A DNA stretch of 64,000 bases from Catonia carolina. Its lineage: Eukaryota; Arthropoda; Insecta; Hemiptera; Achilidae. Positions 11,191 to 20,269 of the stretch are shown piece after piece (the stretch's first letter is position 1; each line of letters opens with the position of its first letter). The stretch is from positions 1,994,323 through 2,058,322 of the forward strand of contig JAQMRL010000021.1 of the NCBI GenBank assembly GCA_035578175.1, in the 5' to 3' direction. The notes beneath the pieces were generated by a model, which saw nothing but the letters and a program-made list of their open reading frames with translations, was not told the origin of the DNA and searched no databases. The position numbers were made by a program, and so were the translations under genes.

Positions 11191-12594
11191 AATGGACAAT
11201 ACCCCATAGTTCTATGAGAATGTACCACTGGATACATTTTTTCTTAAAAGTAAAATTCTACACCGCTCCTTAAATTAAAAATCATAATACGGAAATGTGC
11301 TGCAGCTCATGGTACAGAACCGTAATAAAAAATAAAGGCCAAAAAAATTATGATAAGAAAAACAAAAGGATTGTAATTAATGTACGCATTCTTTCATAAC
11401 TAACTTTTCGTACCGAATATAAATAAACTAACAGATAAATGTTTATGGGGTTTTTTAACTACTACACCGAGTATTTACTTTAAAAAAATAATTATTTTCT
11501 TTTTCAAAATCATATTTAAATTACCGGTAAAACATTGGTATATTAACTAAATAAAATATAAATAAAAAAACAAATCAAATCATGCACCAATGTCGTTCAT
11601 TTTAACTAGTTGAACGTTCTTTAAATTCTGATTTATAAAATATTACAATAAAAAGATAAAAGTTTACTTAACCATTTAATACATATTAAAACCTGCAAAA
11701 ATATAAAAATATCAAAATAAAAAAGTCGTAGTTCTTTTAAGTATCAAAAACCAACTTAGATACGTTTATTTTTAATCTTTAAAGACAAGTTTATTTTAAG
11801 ATGAGAACATTTAAAAGAACATAACCTATCTACCACTTTAATAAAACATTACAAGACAAACCCGAAACGCGTAAACACATTTAAAAATAAATATATAAAT
11901 AAATAAATAAATACACAAATATATCACACACTGATATTATAAAAGTAATACCGTTTATAAACAAAAGTTTTTATAAATTCAAAAAATTGTTTAATTCACG
12001 CACAAATATCTTTATAAAAGTATTAATCGTTTAGTTAATTAAGTAATAAAAATATAAATGTTATATTTAATTAAAATAAACAATAAATAAATACCGATAA
12101 AAAAATTCACGTGTTATTTTATGAACAATGGTTTAAACCGCACTGATCAAAAAACATCATCGGTTAACGCTCTACCGTCTATAACTAAAACTAGAGACAT
12201 CGAATGAACGCATGACAGCGCGTTTACAACTCACTCAACTTGGCTTGAACAGTCCGTCGGCCAGTTATTTTTCTTCCCGCCGGTTGGCTGCACTGCCTTG
12301 TAATTGTCTCCACAAAGATACCTCTCTCACTCTTCACCCTTCCTCTATCCCTTCCATTAAAACATTTTCGTAAAAACACCAGGATACCACATGTTCCACC
12401 CCTTAAACTCGATGTCTTACTTTTTTTTTCTTTACACGCTTTCTTGTTATTCCATCACTTGATTCGTTCTGAATATTCTGTTTTCATTTTATTACTTAAT
12501 CTTTCTGATATAATCGTTTAAACATTTCATACCATAATACCGAATTTCTTAAATTTTAACTTCTTGAACCTCTACTGTTATCAACGTATTTCAA
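11191..12594. other. Long AT-rich spacer; 12180-12440 less AT-rich
   Basis: No gene recognised. The part at about 12180-12440 is more GC-rich than its surroundings and could be regulatory or 5' UTR DNA of a gene outside the window; there is no direct support for that. Confidence 0.4.
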
Positions 12595-12636
12595 ATACAG
12601 TATTTGTTTGTTCAAAATTTTTACTTTATCTTGTCT

Positions 12637-13034
12637 GTTGTTGTTTAGGTCAACAGCCGAAAGGCTGGTTTGAACCTCTAGAGGTTTTACAAAGTAAAAA
12701 ACGAGGAGTAAGGTGGTATACCATTGCCTTCCTCACTGAGTTGAAAGAGTATGCTTATCAGCATGCCAGGCCCTCCGAAAAGCACTCACTTTCCACCCTG
12801 CAAATGACACCTTCACTTCATTCACCGCAGGGTCTGGCTGCATAGTGAAATTCATTACTCTCAGAGGAAATAACTCTGACTAGTGACTTTTACACCTCTA
12901 CCTTTTCTGTTCTTAAATAGTTCAGTCATATAAGTGGCTGACTATGTGATAAGAAACAGAACTATTTTTTTTAGCCCTGGACCAAACAGATAGAGTGCAA
13001 TTAAAATAACACTCCACCTGCCCGTTTTGGGCAT
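12637..13034 (-). mobile_element. SINE-like family C, copy C2, with unusually long duplication
   Basis: Full family C copy. The flanks 12595-12636 and 13035-13078 are near-identical over 42-44 bp (both contain GTTTGTTCAAAATTTTTACT), far longer than the 10-12 bp of the other copies. The right flank runs into the end of a family A copy. Confidence 0.8.
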
Positions 13035-13064
13035 ATACAGTATTTATGTTTGTTCAAAATTTTT

Positions 13065-13205
13065 ACTTTATCTTGCCTATATGAATATATATAGGAAGGA
13101 AAGTAATGTTTTCATGTCGATTTTTCAAAATCGAGTTTTCACCGGATCTACGCGTTTTCGGACCTCCTAAACCCAAAAAACATGTTTTTTGCGATTGGTC
13201 TGTAT
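13065..13205 (-). mobile_element. Family A terminal fragment A5
   Basis: Hairpin end of a family A copy up to the GATTGGTCTGTATG box; the rest is missing. It abuts A6 in the same orientation. Confidence 0.75.
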
Positions 13206-13206
13206 G

Positions 13207-13315
13207 TTGCCTATATGAACATTTAGGATGAAAAGTATTGTTTTCATATCGATTTTAAGATATCGTATTTTCACCGGATCTACACGTTTCCAGACCCCCC
13301 TGAACCCAAAAAACA

Positions 13316-13366
<51 letters not shown>

Positions 13367-13402
13367 ATGTGTGTGAACAGAATATCTCAAGAACGGAACA
13401 TC
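13207..13402 (-). mobile_element. Family A terminal fragment A6 with long GT tract
   Basis: Begins at TTGCCTATATGAAC without the outermost bases, includes a pure GT tract at 13319-13364, and stops after AACGGAACATCC. Together with A5 it forms a partial tandem of the same end. Confidence 0.75.
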
Positions 13403-13545
13403 CAAATCCAGGGGGTATCCAGACAATCTGGGTAATGAAATAAAATATACCTTAAATTCAGGTCTATTTATTTTTTAGCAACTGAATCTAAACAAATATT
13501 TTCAATTTACTTTTCCGGCTTCCATCATTTATATTATAATCTGAC

Positions 13546-13850
13546 AGCTATACCCCTGAACACAAAAAAAACGATTTTACCGATGGTCTGTCTGTGTATG
13601 AAAAAATATCTCAAGAACGGAATATCGTACGAACTTGAAACTTGAAACTTAAGTTAGGTAGGCTACCACTACAGGACCCGATACGAATATTTTCATTAAA
13701 ATCGGTCAACCAGAAGTCGTAGTTTATTCGTGCAATTTTTCACTTTATCCAATTTTCTCAAAAACGACCTTTACGATTTATTTCTAAATTCCTTTATTTA
13801 CTAAATTCTTTATGCTCTACAAAATACGATGTGTCATCTGCTGAAATTTT
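13546..13850 (-). mobile_element. Family A fragment A7, diverged
   Basis: Diverged middle part of family A (AACGGAATATCG, CGATACGAATATTTTC, GGTCAACCAGAAG). It ends at the LINE 3' end that follows. Confidence 0.65.
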
Positions 13851-14823
13851 GGGCGGCCTGTGCTCTTCATCACTTCTCATTCTGAATGTTCTGTTTTCAT
13901 TTTATTTAGGCCTACTTTTTTCTTTTTTTTTTGCGCCCTGGATACTCCAGGAGGAGTATAGGACATGTCGTCAGATGTTGTTTAGGTCAACAAGCGAAAG
14001 GCTGGTTTGAACCTGTAGAGGTTTTACTAAGTAAAACGAGGAGTGAGGTGGTTTACCATTGCCTTCCTCACTGAGTGGAAAAGTACGCTTATCAGCATGC
14101 CGGGCCCTCTGAAAAGCACATATTTTCCACTCTGTAAATGACAACTTCACTTCATTCACCACAGGGTCTGGCTGTATAGTGAAATTCATTACTTTCAGAG
14201 AAGATAACTCTGACTAGTGTCTTTTACACCTCTACCTCTTCTGTTCTTAAACGATTCAGTCATTTAATTGGCTGACCATGTGATAAGAAACAGAACTATT
14301 TATTTTAGCCCTGCAACGAACAGATTGAGTGTAAATAATTTGACACTCCACCTGTCTGTTATGGGCAGGTCGTCAGATATAACACCTGAAATACATATAA
14401 GAATCACACAATGTATCACTACTATCAAGAAAGAAATTCTTGTACGCTATAAAACGTTTCACCGATCATGTAACTTTTCAGATTTTATTTAAAGGAATTC
14501 AAATCCTCACAACATTTTAAAAATTGGGGTAATTTATTCATGAATTTTCTCCCTGCATAAGTAGGTTTTTGTTCAAAAAATTTTGTGGAGTGATTAGCCA
14601 CAAAATAATCATATCTGTTTCTCATGTTATGTTTGTGAACATTGAAATTCTGCATAAAATTATTTTGCCTAACATACATAATCACCTCAAAAATGTAGAG
14701 AGAGGGAACTGTAAGCAATTTAAGCTCCTTAAATAGTGGTGTGGATGAGGTTAGCTGGTTAGCTCCCACCATACACCTAATAGCTTTCTTTTGAATTTTA
14801 AAAACCCTATTCATATTACCCAT
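13845..14823 (-). pseudogene. Jockey/CR1-like LINE 3' end, copy D1, split by SINE C3
   Basis: The minus-strand frame 14823-14485 encodes the C-terminus of a non-LTR RT protein: FKIQKKAIRCMVGANQ, then PLFKELKLLTVPSLYIFEV and a His/Asn-rich segment. The 3' UTR runs to about 13845 and is interrupted by a family C SINE (13977-14368). It is 5'-truncated. The same segment occurs inverted at 14978-15410, forming a long inverted repeat. Confidence 0.75.
13977..14368 (-). mobile_element. SINE-like family C, copy C3
   Basis: Full-length copy with 10-bp target duplication GTCGTCAGAT (13967-13976, 14369-14378). It lies in the 3' UTR of LINE copy D1; the uninterrupted sequence is visible in copy D2. Confidence 0.88.
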
Positions 14824-14977
14824 GCTAGAATTTGTTAATTGTTGCTAAAATTTGTTGAAGGAGAATGCTAGAACTTGATCTATTTGTCAGGATCCTTTAT
14901 AGATTTTAAATCATTATACCGAATTTGTTAACTAAATAAAACTTGTTGAATCACTACCGTTATCAACTTATTCCTAT

Positions 14978-15410
14978 AGTATAAGTGATTATGTATGTTA
15001 GGCAAAATAATTTTATGCAGAATTTCAATGGTCACAATCATAACACGAGAAACAAAAATGATTATTACTTGGCTAATCGCTCCACAAAATTGTTTGAACA
15101 AAAACCTACTTATGCAGGGAGAAAATTCATGAATAAAGTACCCCAATTTTTAAAATGTGTGGATTTGAATTCCTTTAAAAAAAATCTGAAAAATTACTTG
15201 ATCGGTGAAACTTTTTATAGCGTACAAGAATTTCTTTCTTGATAGTAGTGATACATTGTGTGATTCTTGTATGTATTTCAGGTGTTATATCTGACGACAT
15301 GTCCTATACTCCTTCTGGAGTTTCCAGGGCGCAAAAAAACGTAGGCCTAATTAAAATGAAAACAGAACATTCAGAATGAGAAGTGATAAAGAGCACAGGT
15401 CGCCCAAAAT
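14978..15410 (+). pseudogene. Jockey/CR1-like LINE 3' end, copy D2, inverted relative to D1
   Basis: Encodes the last about 85 residues of the same RT protein (MYVRQNNFMQNFN near the start, LKNYLIGETFYS near the end, stop at 15240-15242) and the same 3' UTR as D1 without the SINE. The copies differ by scattered substitutions, so they are not a very recent duplication. Confidence 0.75.
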
Positions 15411-15749
15411 TATAGCTAATTATAGTTAAATTTGTTCAAAATTTATATTCACAAAGAAGACTTTTTAACAACAGTAAAATCGATTAATCTTCATGTCAAA
15501 TGAAGGAAAAAGTGACAAAACAATTTATGTCTAAGTCATCTTTTAAAAAATGACATGTCAACCCATAGACTATTATGTCTTAATTATTAACAAACAACAT
15601 GTTTATTTCTGTTAACGATTATAAACGAACAAAGCAAAATATTGAATCCGTTAGCAGTAGCAGAGTTCCATTGTGACGCGTGGGTAATACAAAAAGACGG
15701 AATTATAAAACAACAACGTACAATCGCACTACAAATTGTATTTATAGTT
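15411..15749. other. AT-rich spacer
   Basis: No gene or repeat recognised between LINE copy D2 and the MITE. Confidence 0.5.
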
Positions 15750-17018
15750 CAGCCGTTCTTAGTTTGCTCATGCAGTCAACAAACAAAAGCCACCTACTAC
15801 AGGGTGCACGCTAGAGTCCCCGACTTTACGGATGTCGTATTCCTATTAAGTTAACTATTTTTACTTTCTCTTGCCTATATGAATATATAGGAAGGAAAGT
15901 ATTGTTTTCATGTCGATTTTTCGAAATCGAGTTTTCACCGGATCTATACGTTTTCAGACCCCCTGAACCCAAAAAACATGTTTTTAGCGATTGGTCTGTG
16001 TGTGTGTGTCTGTGTGTGAACAGAATATCTCAAGAACGGAACATCGTACGAACTTGAAACTTGAAACTTAAGTTACATACCACTACCGGACGCGACACGA
16101 ACATTTTCATCAAAATCGGTCAACCGGAAGTAGTAGTTTATTCGTATAATTTTTCAGTTTTTTGCGATTTTCTCAAAAACTGGTCCTACGATTTTTTTTA
16201 AAATCGCCTATTTTACTCAATTTTTTATTCTCTACAAGATAGGGTAGGCGCCATGTTTGCTGAAATTCTCGGTGAGGCTGTTTTCACGTAAAAACGTTGT
16301 TTTTTTAAGATTACGGCTTTAATATAAATTTTAGCGCAAAAACTTATATAATAAAAGTTGTAGAGAATTTAAAAACCTACAACTTCTGTTTCAAACATTT
16401 TTTTGTATAACGCTTAGTTTAGCGGTAATTTGCGATTTTCTGTTTTTTTTCTCACGAAAACGTGAGAAAAATCGATTTTTTTAACATTTCGGTCTTAGTA
16501 TGCATTTTACGACAAAAGTGTATATAATTAAATTTATAGGAAATTAAAAGATCTACAACTTTTGTTTAGAGCATTTTTCTCTACAGAGCCTAGTTTAGCG
16601 TGAAAGCGTGATTTTCCGTATTTTTAAGCCAAACTGAGTTCGATTGTCATTTTGCGTCATTCACTCATGATTAAAATAAGGTTATGTTTTTGAGGTTAGT
16701 TTTTGTTCATTTCTAATGTTTTAATACTAATGTTAGGTTTATTGTTAATTTTTTGCATTGGCAAGAGAAAGTTGTGTGAGTGTTTCACACCAGATTTTTT
16801 AAATTATAAGCATTTAAAGTACTAAAAACATCAGTCATGTTATGATGTAGGCCTAACAATTTCATTTATAAAAATACTTTTAAAAGTATTTTGTATTTAA
16901 ATACTTTTGAAAGTATTTTGTTGTTAATTTATTTATCAGCGTGTACACATTTTGATAAAATGCGCATGCTCAGTGACGTCATTATTTGTTTACATTAGGA
17001 GCAAACTAAGAGAGGCTG
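15750..17018. mobile_element. MITE family H, copy H1 (holds family A copy A8)
   Basis: Short DNA element with about 20-bp inverted ends, CAGCCGTTCTTAGTTTGCTC at the left and the complement of CAGCCTCTCTTAGTTTGCTC at the right. Without the inserted A8 it is about 337 bp. A second copy (H2) contains the provirus, and each copy shows the empty site of the insertion found in the other. No transposase; no clear target duplication. Confidence 0.75.
15863..16794 (-). mobile_element. Family A copy A8, full length
   Basis: 932-bp complete copy, a good family reference. It splits a T-run of MITE H1; the homologous empty site in H2 (about 27646-27651) has six Ts. That pattern is insertion between Ts without an evident target duplication. 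Confidence 0.9.
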
Positions 17019-17878
17019 GATTGTATACTGGGCGGCGTACAGCTGTGTACATGGATCCCGCACTATTAACCAACCTGAAAATATCTACTACTATTTTCTA
17101 GCCATGTTTTTACGGTAAATAATTTCGGTTTCATGCAACTATTGATAGATTTATTTTAATAGTCAATTGTAATTCATCATTTTATGGTTTTTTGGGCTAT
17201 ATTTAAACTGTGTATAATTTGCGTACAATTTGTTACATAAACGCAAACTTTGTACTGAATCCTGAATCCTGGTTGAGAGGGCTAAGAAGCCCTATGATGG
17301 CGACATCGTGTTAAGGAACACCTGGTCGCTCGGGGAACAATATAACAGAATAATTGCAACCTCAAGAAATTTAGGGGGAATTTTATAGTTTAAATAGGAA
17401 ATAGGATTCTGGTTCGTGGGACATTGGAACTGGGACTTGAAAGGAGGTAATTCATTTTTAGAAGTTATTGTGGAAAATTTAAATTAAGGGACAAGTAGGT
17501 TTAAGAGCGGCTCTTTTATTTTATTTTATTTTATTTTTCAGTGGCCTTTTGTCAGTTTTGTGGGAGGCCTATTATCTTGGTGAGGGGAAGGCATGCATTT
17601 TACTGAAAGTGGACTAAAGGTATAATTTAAGGTAGGGGTTAGTTTATGATTTCAGGGGAGACGGAAAGGGTAGAGTTTGGCATAATCACCGGCCTTTTTA
17701 TCTTCTGATAAAAAGTACTTTGTACTCAGCGTTACGTGATGTTTTTCAAAAAGGGAATAACTATCGCCGTCCTATCATTCTATCTCTCTTACACGCTATG
17801 TGCACAGCTACCGGCCGGGCAGTATACAGTCAGTGTTGTATATAATTGAAAACACCCATTAGACCGTTTTATACAGTT
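17019..17878. other. Spacer, no gene recognised
   Basis: Mixed-composition DNA with a TTTTATTTTA simple repeat near 17515-17540. No coding region or known repeat identified. Confidence 0.5.
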
Positions 17879-18065
17879 CAGCCGTTCTTAGTTTGCTCCC
17901 ACTGTCAACAAACCTGTAATATAGTGAGATTGAGAAGGAATAATTATAAAAAGAACGAGAGATATTTCTTTTTTCTATTAATATTAGAATTAATACATTG
18001 TCTTTGTAAAATATACACAGCGGTCAGAATTCTAGGAAACTGCAACTTCGTCTCGTGTTACATCC

Positions 18066-18128
18066 GCTGAGCCGTGCGGCGAGGGGCGAGGAGTAGGAGG
18101 AGTGCGCCTCCCCGCCGATCGGCTCAGC
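18066..18128 (+). promoter_or_regulatory. GC-rich hairpin in LTR
   Basis: Perfect 9-bp arms GCTGAGCCG (18066-18074) and CGGCTCAGC (18120-18128), with inner complementarity CGGCGAGGGG to CCCCGCCG and GGAGG to CCTCC. It lies just before the TCAGT motifs. It may act as a promoter element or, if transcribed, as a structured leader. The same hairpin is in the 3' LTR at 26531-26593. Confidence 0.6.
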
Positions 18129-18365
18129 TGGACGGCGAGACGTGGTCAGTCAGTATTGTACACACATACGAAACGGGACTCGATAAAAGTTAATGCAATG
18201 CAGTAATTTAAATATAAATTAAATATAATTTTTTATGTGTAATGTGTAATGTGTGATACATGTATGCCGCGTCCGTGTGGGACCGAATTAGTGTAATTCA
18301 TGAGTTTAGTTCTATTTTATTGAGTGGATTGTGAGAATATTTTTGTCCGGTGCTCATTTGGTGGA

Positions 18366-18423
18366 ATGAGGGTGATCGCTCATTTCGGGTTGGTGATGTT
18401 GGTCGTCGTGGCTTGCCAGATGG
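18366..18423 (+). CDS. env: Putative env leader exon inside the LTR (signal peptide)
   Basis: An ATG at 18366-18368 opens 19 codons that are almost all hydrophobic (Val, Leu, Met, Ala, one Cys) after one Arg, the profile of a signal peptide. It ends one base into a codon at a strong donor, GTGAGT at 18424. Exon 2 of env begins at 24425 in the complementary phase; combined length 1971 nt is an exact multiple of three (656 codons plus stop). In unspliced RNA the frame ends shortly afterwards at TAG. Caveats: upstream ATGs exist in the LTR, and no transcript is available. Inferred from sequence. Confidence 0.65.
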
Positions 18424-18429
18424 GTGAGT
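18424..18429 (+). other. Predicted env splice donor
   Basis: GTGAGT preceded by G, close to the consensus G|GTRAGT. It is the donor that makes the LTR leader phase-compatible with the env acceptor. Confidence 0.6.
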
Positions 18430-18751
18430 GGTTATATTATATAGATGCATAGTGGGATTTCCTGGAATTCTGACTCGCCCCGCACTTAGCGATTATGTAC
18501 TTAGTATTTAAGTGGTCGATCCTGCAGTGGTCTTCCGGAAATGGCGGTAAAAGCGCCCAAGGCACTAATTTAGGCTGACCTCCCTCTGAGGTTTGAAGTA
18601 TCTGTGCCGGCAGCCCTTTCCGGAATATGCACGATCGACATATAGTCTGTAAGTGGTAATAGGTTAAGTTTAGATGAGGAGTAAGGGTTACATTAGGTAG
18701 TCAATTAAGGGAGGTCCTAGACCAATTTTATTATTTTTTTGTAATTTTAAA

Positions 18752-19020
18752 TAATTAAACCTGTAATTGAAGCGTAGTATTGGGACGCCACTTAGTAGTA
18801 AGAAAAAGGGGGTCCTGGACCAATTTTTATTTTATTTTAAATAATTAACCTGTAATTGAAGCGTAGTATTGGGACGCCACTTAGTAGTAAGAAAAAGGGG
18901 GTCCTGGACCAATTTTTATTTTATTTTAAATAATTAAACCTGTAATTGAAGCGTAGTATTGGGACGCCACTTAGTAGTAAGAAAAAGGGGATCCTGGACC
19001 AATTTGTTTTTCTTTTTAAA
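18752..19020 (+). repeat. Three 90-bp tandem units in the LTR
   Basis: Units start at 18752, 18842 and 18931 (periods 90 and 89) and contain GAAGCGTAGTATTGGGACGC, CTTAGTAGTAAG and GGTCCTGGACC, itself a palindrome. A partial unit precedes at about 18713. Repeated blocks in errantivirus leaders can be enhancers or insulators (as in gypsy), but no known binding motif is recognised. The same array occurs in the 3' LTR at 27217-27485. Confidence 0.92.
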
Positions 19021-19108
19021 TAATTAAATTTTTAATTAAAATACTGAGGAGCGTATTTTATTTCACCCATCCGCTTCCACCTCATTCCACTCCGGCGAGG
19101 CTTACAAC

Positions 19109-19126
19109 TGGTGTCAGGTGTGGGGT
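19109..19126 (+). other. Primer binding site, tRNA-Leu type
   Basis: TGGTGTCAGGTGTGGGGT begins two bases after the 5' LTR. The first nine bases match the complement of tRNA-Leu 3' ends (ending ...CTGACACCA); the remainder matches loosely. Assignment to a specific isoacceptor needs the host tRNA set. Confidence 0.75.
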
Positions 19127-19138
19127 ACAGCTGCAATA

Positions 19139-20269
19139 ATGGCTGTACCATTAACCGTCGAGCAGGAGATTCAGGAGCTCCGGAGGGCGAACGAAGAACT
19201 CGCGACATACAAAGCCAGAGTGGAAGCGGAATCGGCTCAGTTAGCTGCCGAACTAGCAGCGCTGCGTTTAGGACAGAGAGAGCGGAGTCCTGCGCGGGTG
19301 AGGAAGGATTTGGGCCTTCAGTCTTTGATTAAGCCATGGTCTGGTGAAGGAGGTGGCCCTACGGTGGACGAATTTTTGAGAAATCATGAGTTAGTTGCTA
19401 AAACCGGGAATTGGGACGACGCCGATAGGAAAACTATTTGTAGGTTGAAGGTTACAGGAGCAGCGGCAGCTTGCTTAGATGCATATCCCGAGTTGAATTC
19501 CGACCATGCCACGTTTGCACGGTTCACGGAAATCCTGCGAAATCGGTTTGAAGGAGAACGCGATCCGGAACGGCATTTGCTCGCACTGAATACCGTCAAA
19601 CAGGGGACCAACGAGAAAGCGAGGGCTTTCGCGGATCGTTGTAGAATTTTGGGACGGCAGGCCATGCCACAGCCTACTGACCCCCACGTCGCCGAATGGG
19701 CGCGGTCCCAGATGGAACGGACCTTGCTATCAGCCTATGTTCGGGGACTGTCGAGTACAGCAGCCACTACCCTACAGATCTATCCACCAAAGGACTTAGA
19801 AGAAGCGATCAAGGTGGCCGAGCGGGTCGAGCAGGTTCAAGAAACACAGAAGCGAACGAGAGAGGTGTTCGGGGCGAGTGTGTTAGGGCTATCCGATCCA
19901 GAGCCAGGGGCGACGGTAGACGCTGTAGCTCAAGTTCGAGGTACGGCTCCTATTCAAGGCTCTTGTTTTTCGTGTGGAAGGATTGGTCACTACGCTCGAG
20001 ACTGTAGGAGACCGCGACGGACGAATGAGACGGGCCGTGCGAACAACAATTGGAGAGCAGGAGCCTCCCAGGGGGTTCTACACCCAGCCCAAGGGCGTGC
20101 GTGCTATGTTTGCGGAGAGATCGGCCATTTTGCTGCCCGTTGTCCAAAGAGATTCTCTACGCGACGAAGCGAGAATGGAGAAAAGAAAACGCCCATGATT
20201 ACGAGTGCGGTGGCCGCGGCCAACCCAAACGAGAACGGCTCAGCGACTGCCCCGCTGCCGAGCCCGTAA
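19139..20269 (+). CDS. gag: Gag polyprotein (capsid and nucleocapsid)
   Basis: 376-residue structural polyprotein that packages genomic RNA. The first ATG in the open frame is 19139; the frame is open a few codons upstream but has no earlier ATG. The N-terminal third has a predicted coiled coil (Glu/Arg/Ala-rich, about residues 8-45). The middle resembles the retrotransposon gag domain (an RNRFEGERDPERH stretch). Two CCHC zinc knuckles of the form CX2CX4HX4C lie at residues 276-289 and 322-335. The tail overlaps pol by about 220 nt in another frame. No internal stop. Expression is expected from the full-length RNA. Confidence 0.95.
   Translation: MAVPLTVEQEIQELRRANEELATYKARVEAESAQLAAELAALRLGQRERSPARVRKDLGLQSLIKPWSGEGGGPTVDEFLRNHELVAKTGNWDDADRKTICRLKVTGAAAACLDAYPELNSDHATFARFTEILRNRFEGERDPERHLLALNTVKQGTNEKARAFADRCRILGRQAMPQPTDPHVAEWARSQMERTLLSAYVRGLSSTAATTLQIYPPKDLEEAIKVAERVEQVQETQKRTREVFGASVLGLSDPEPGATVDAVAQVRGTAPIQGSCFSCGRIGHYARDCRRPRRTNETGRANNNWRAGASQGVLHPAQGRACYVCGEIGHFAARCPKRFSTRRSENGEKKTPMITSAVAAANPNENGSATAPLPSP

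Larger units (their letters stand above)
17915..19106 (+). repeat. 5' long terminal repeat
   Basis: Starts TGTAATATAG and ends GGCTTACA, with TG...CA ends. It contains a GC-rich hairpin (18066-18128), possible initiator TCAGT motifs at 18146-18154, several short upstream ATGs, an ATG-led hydrophobic leader at 18366, and three 90-bp tandem units (18752-19020). No canonical AATAAA is present; ATTAAA variants occur. U3/R/U5 limits cannot be fixed from sequence. Confidence 0.97.

Noticed and set aside
20050..20060. Independent pol start near 20050
   Set aside because: There is no ATG there and the frame overlaps gag in the -1 register, so frameshifting is the more likely route.
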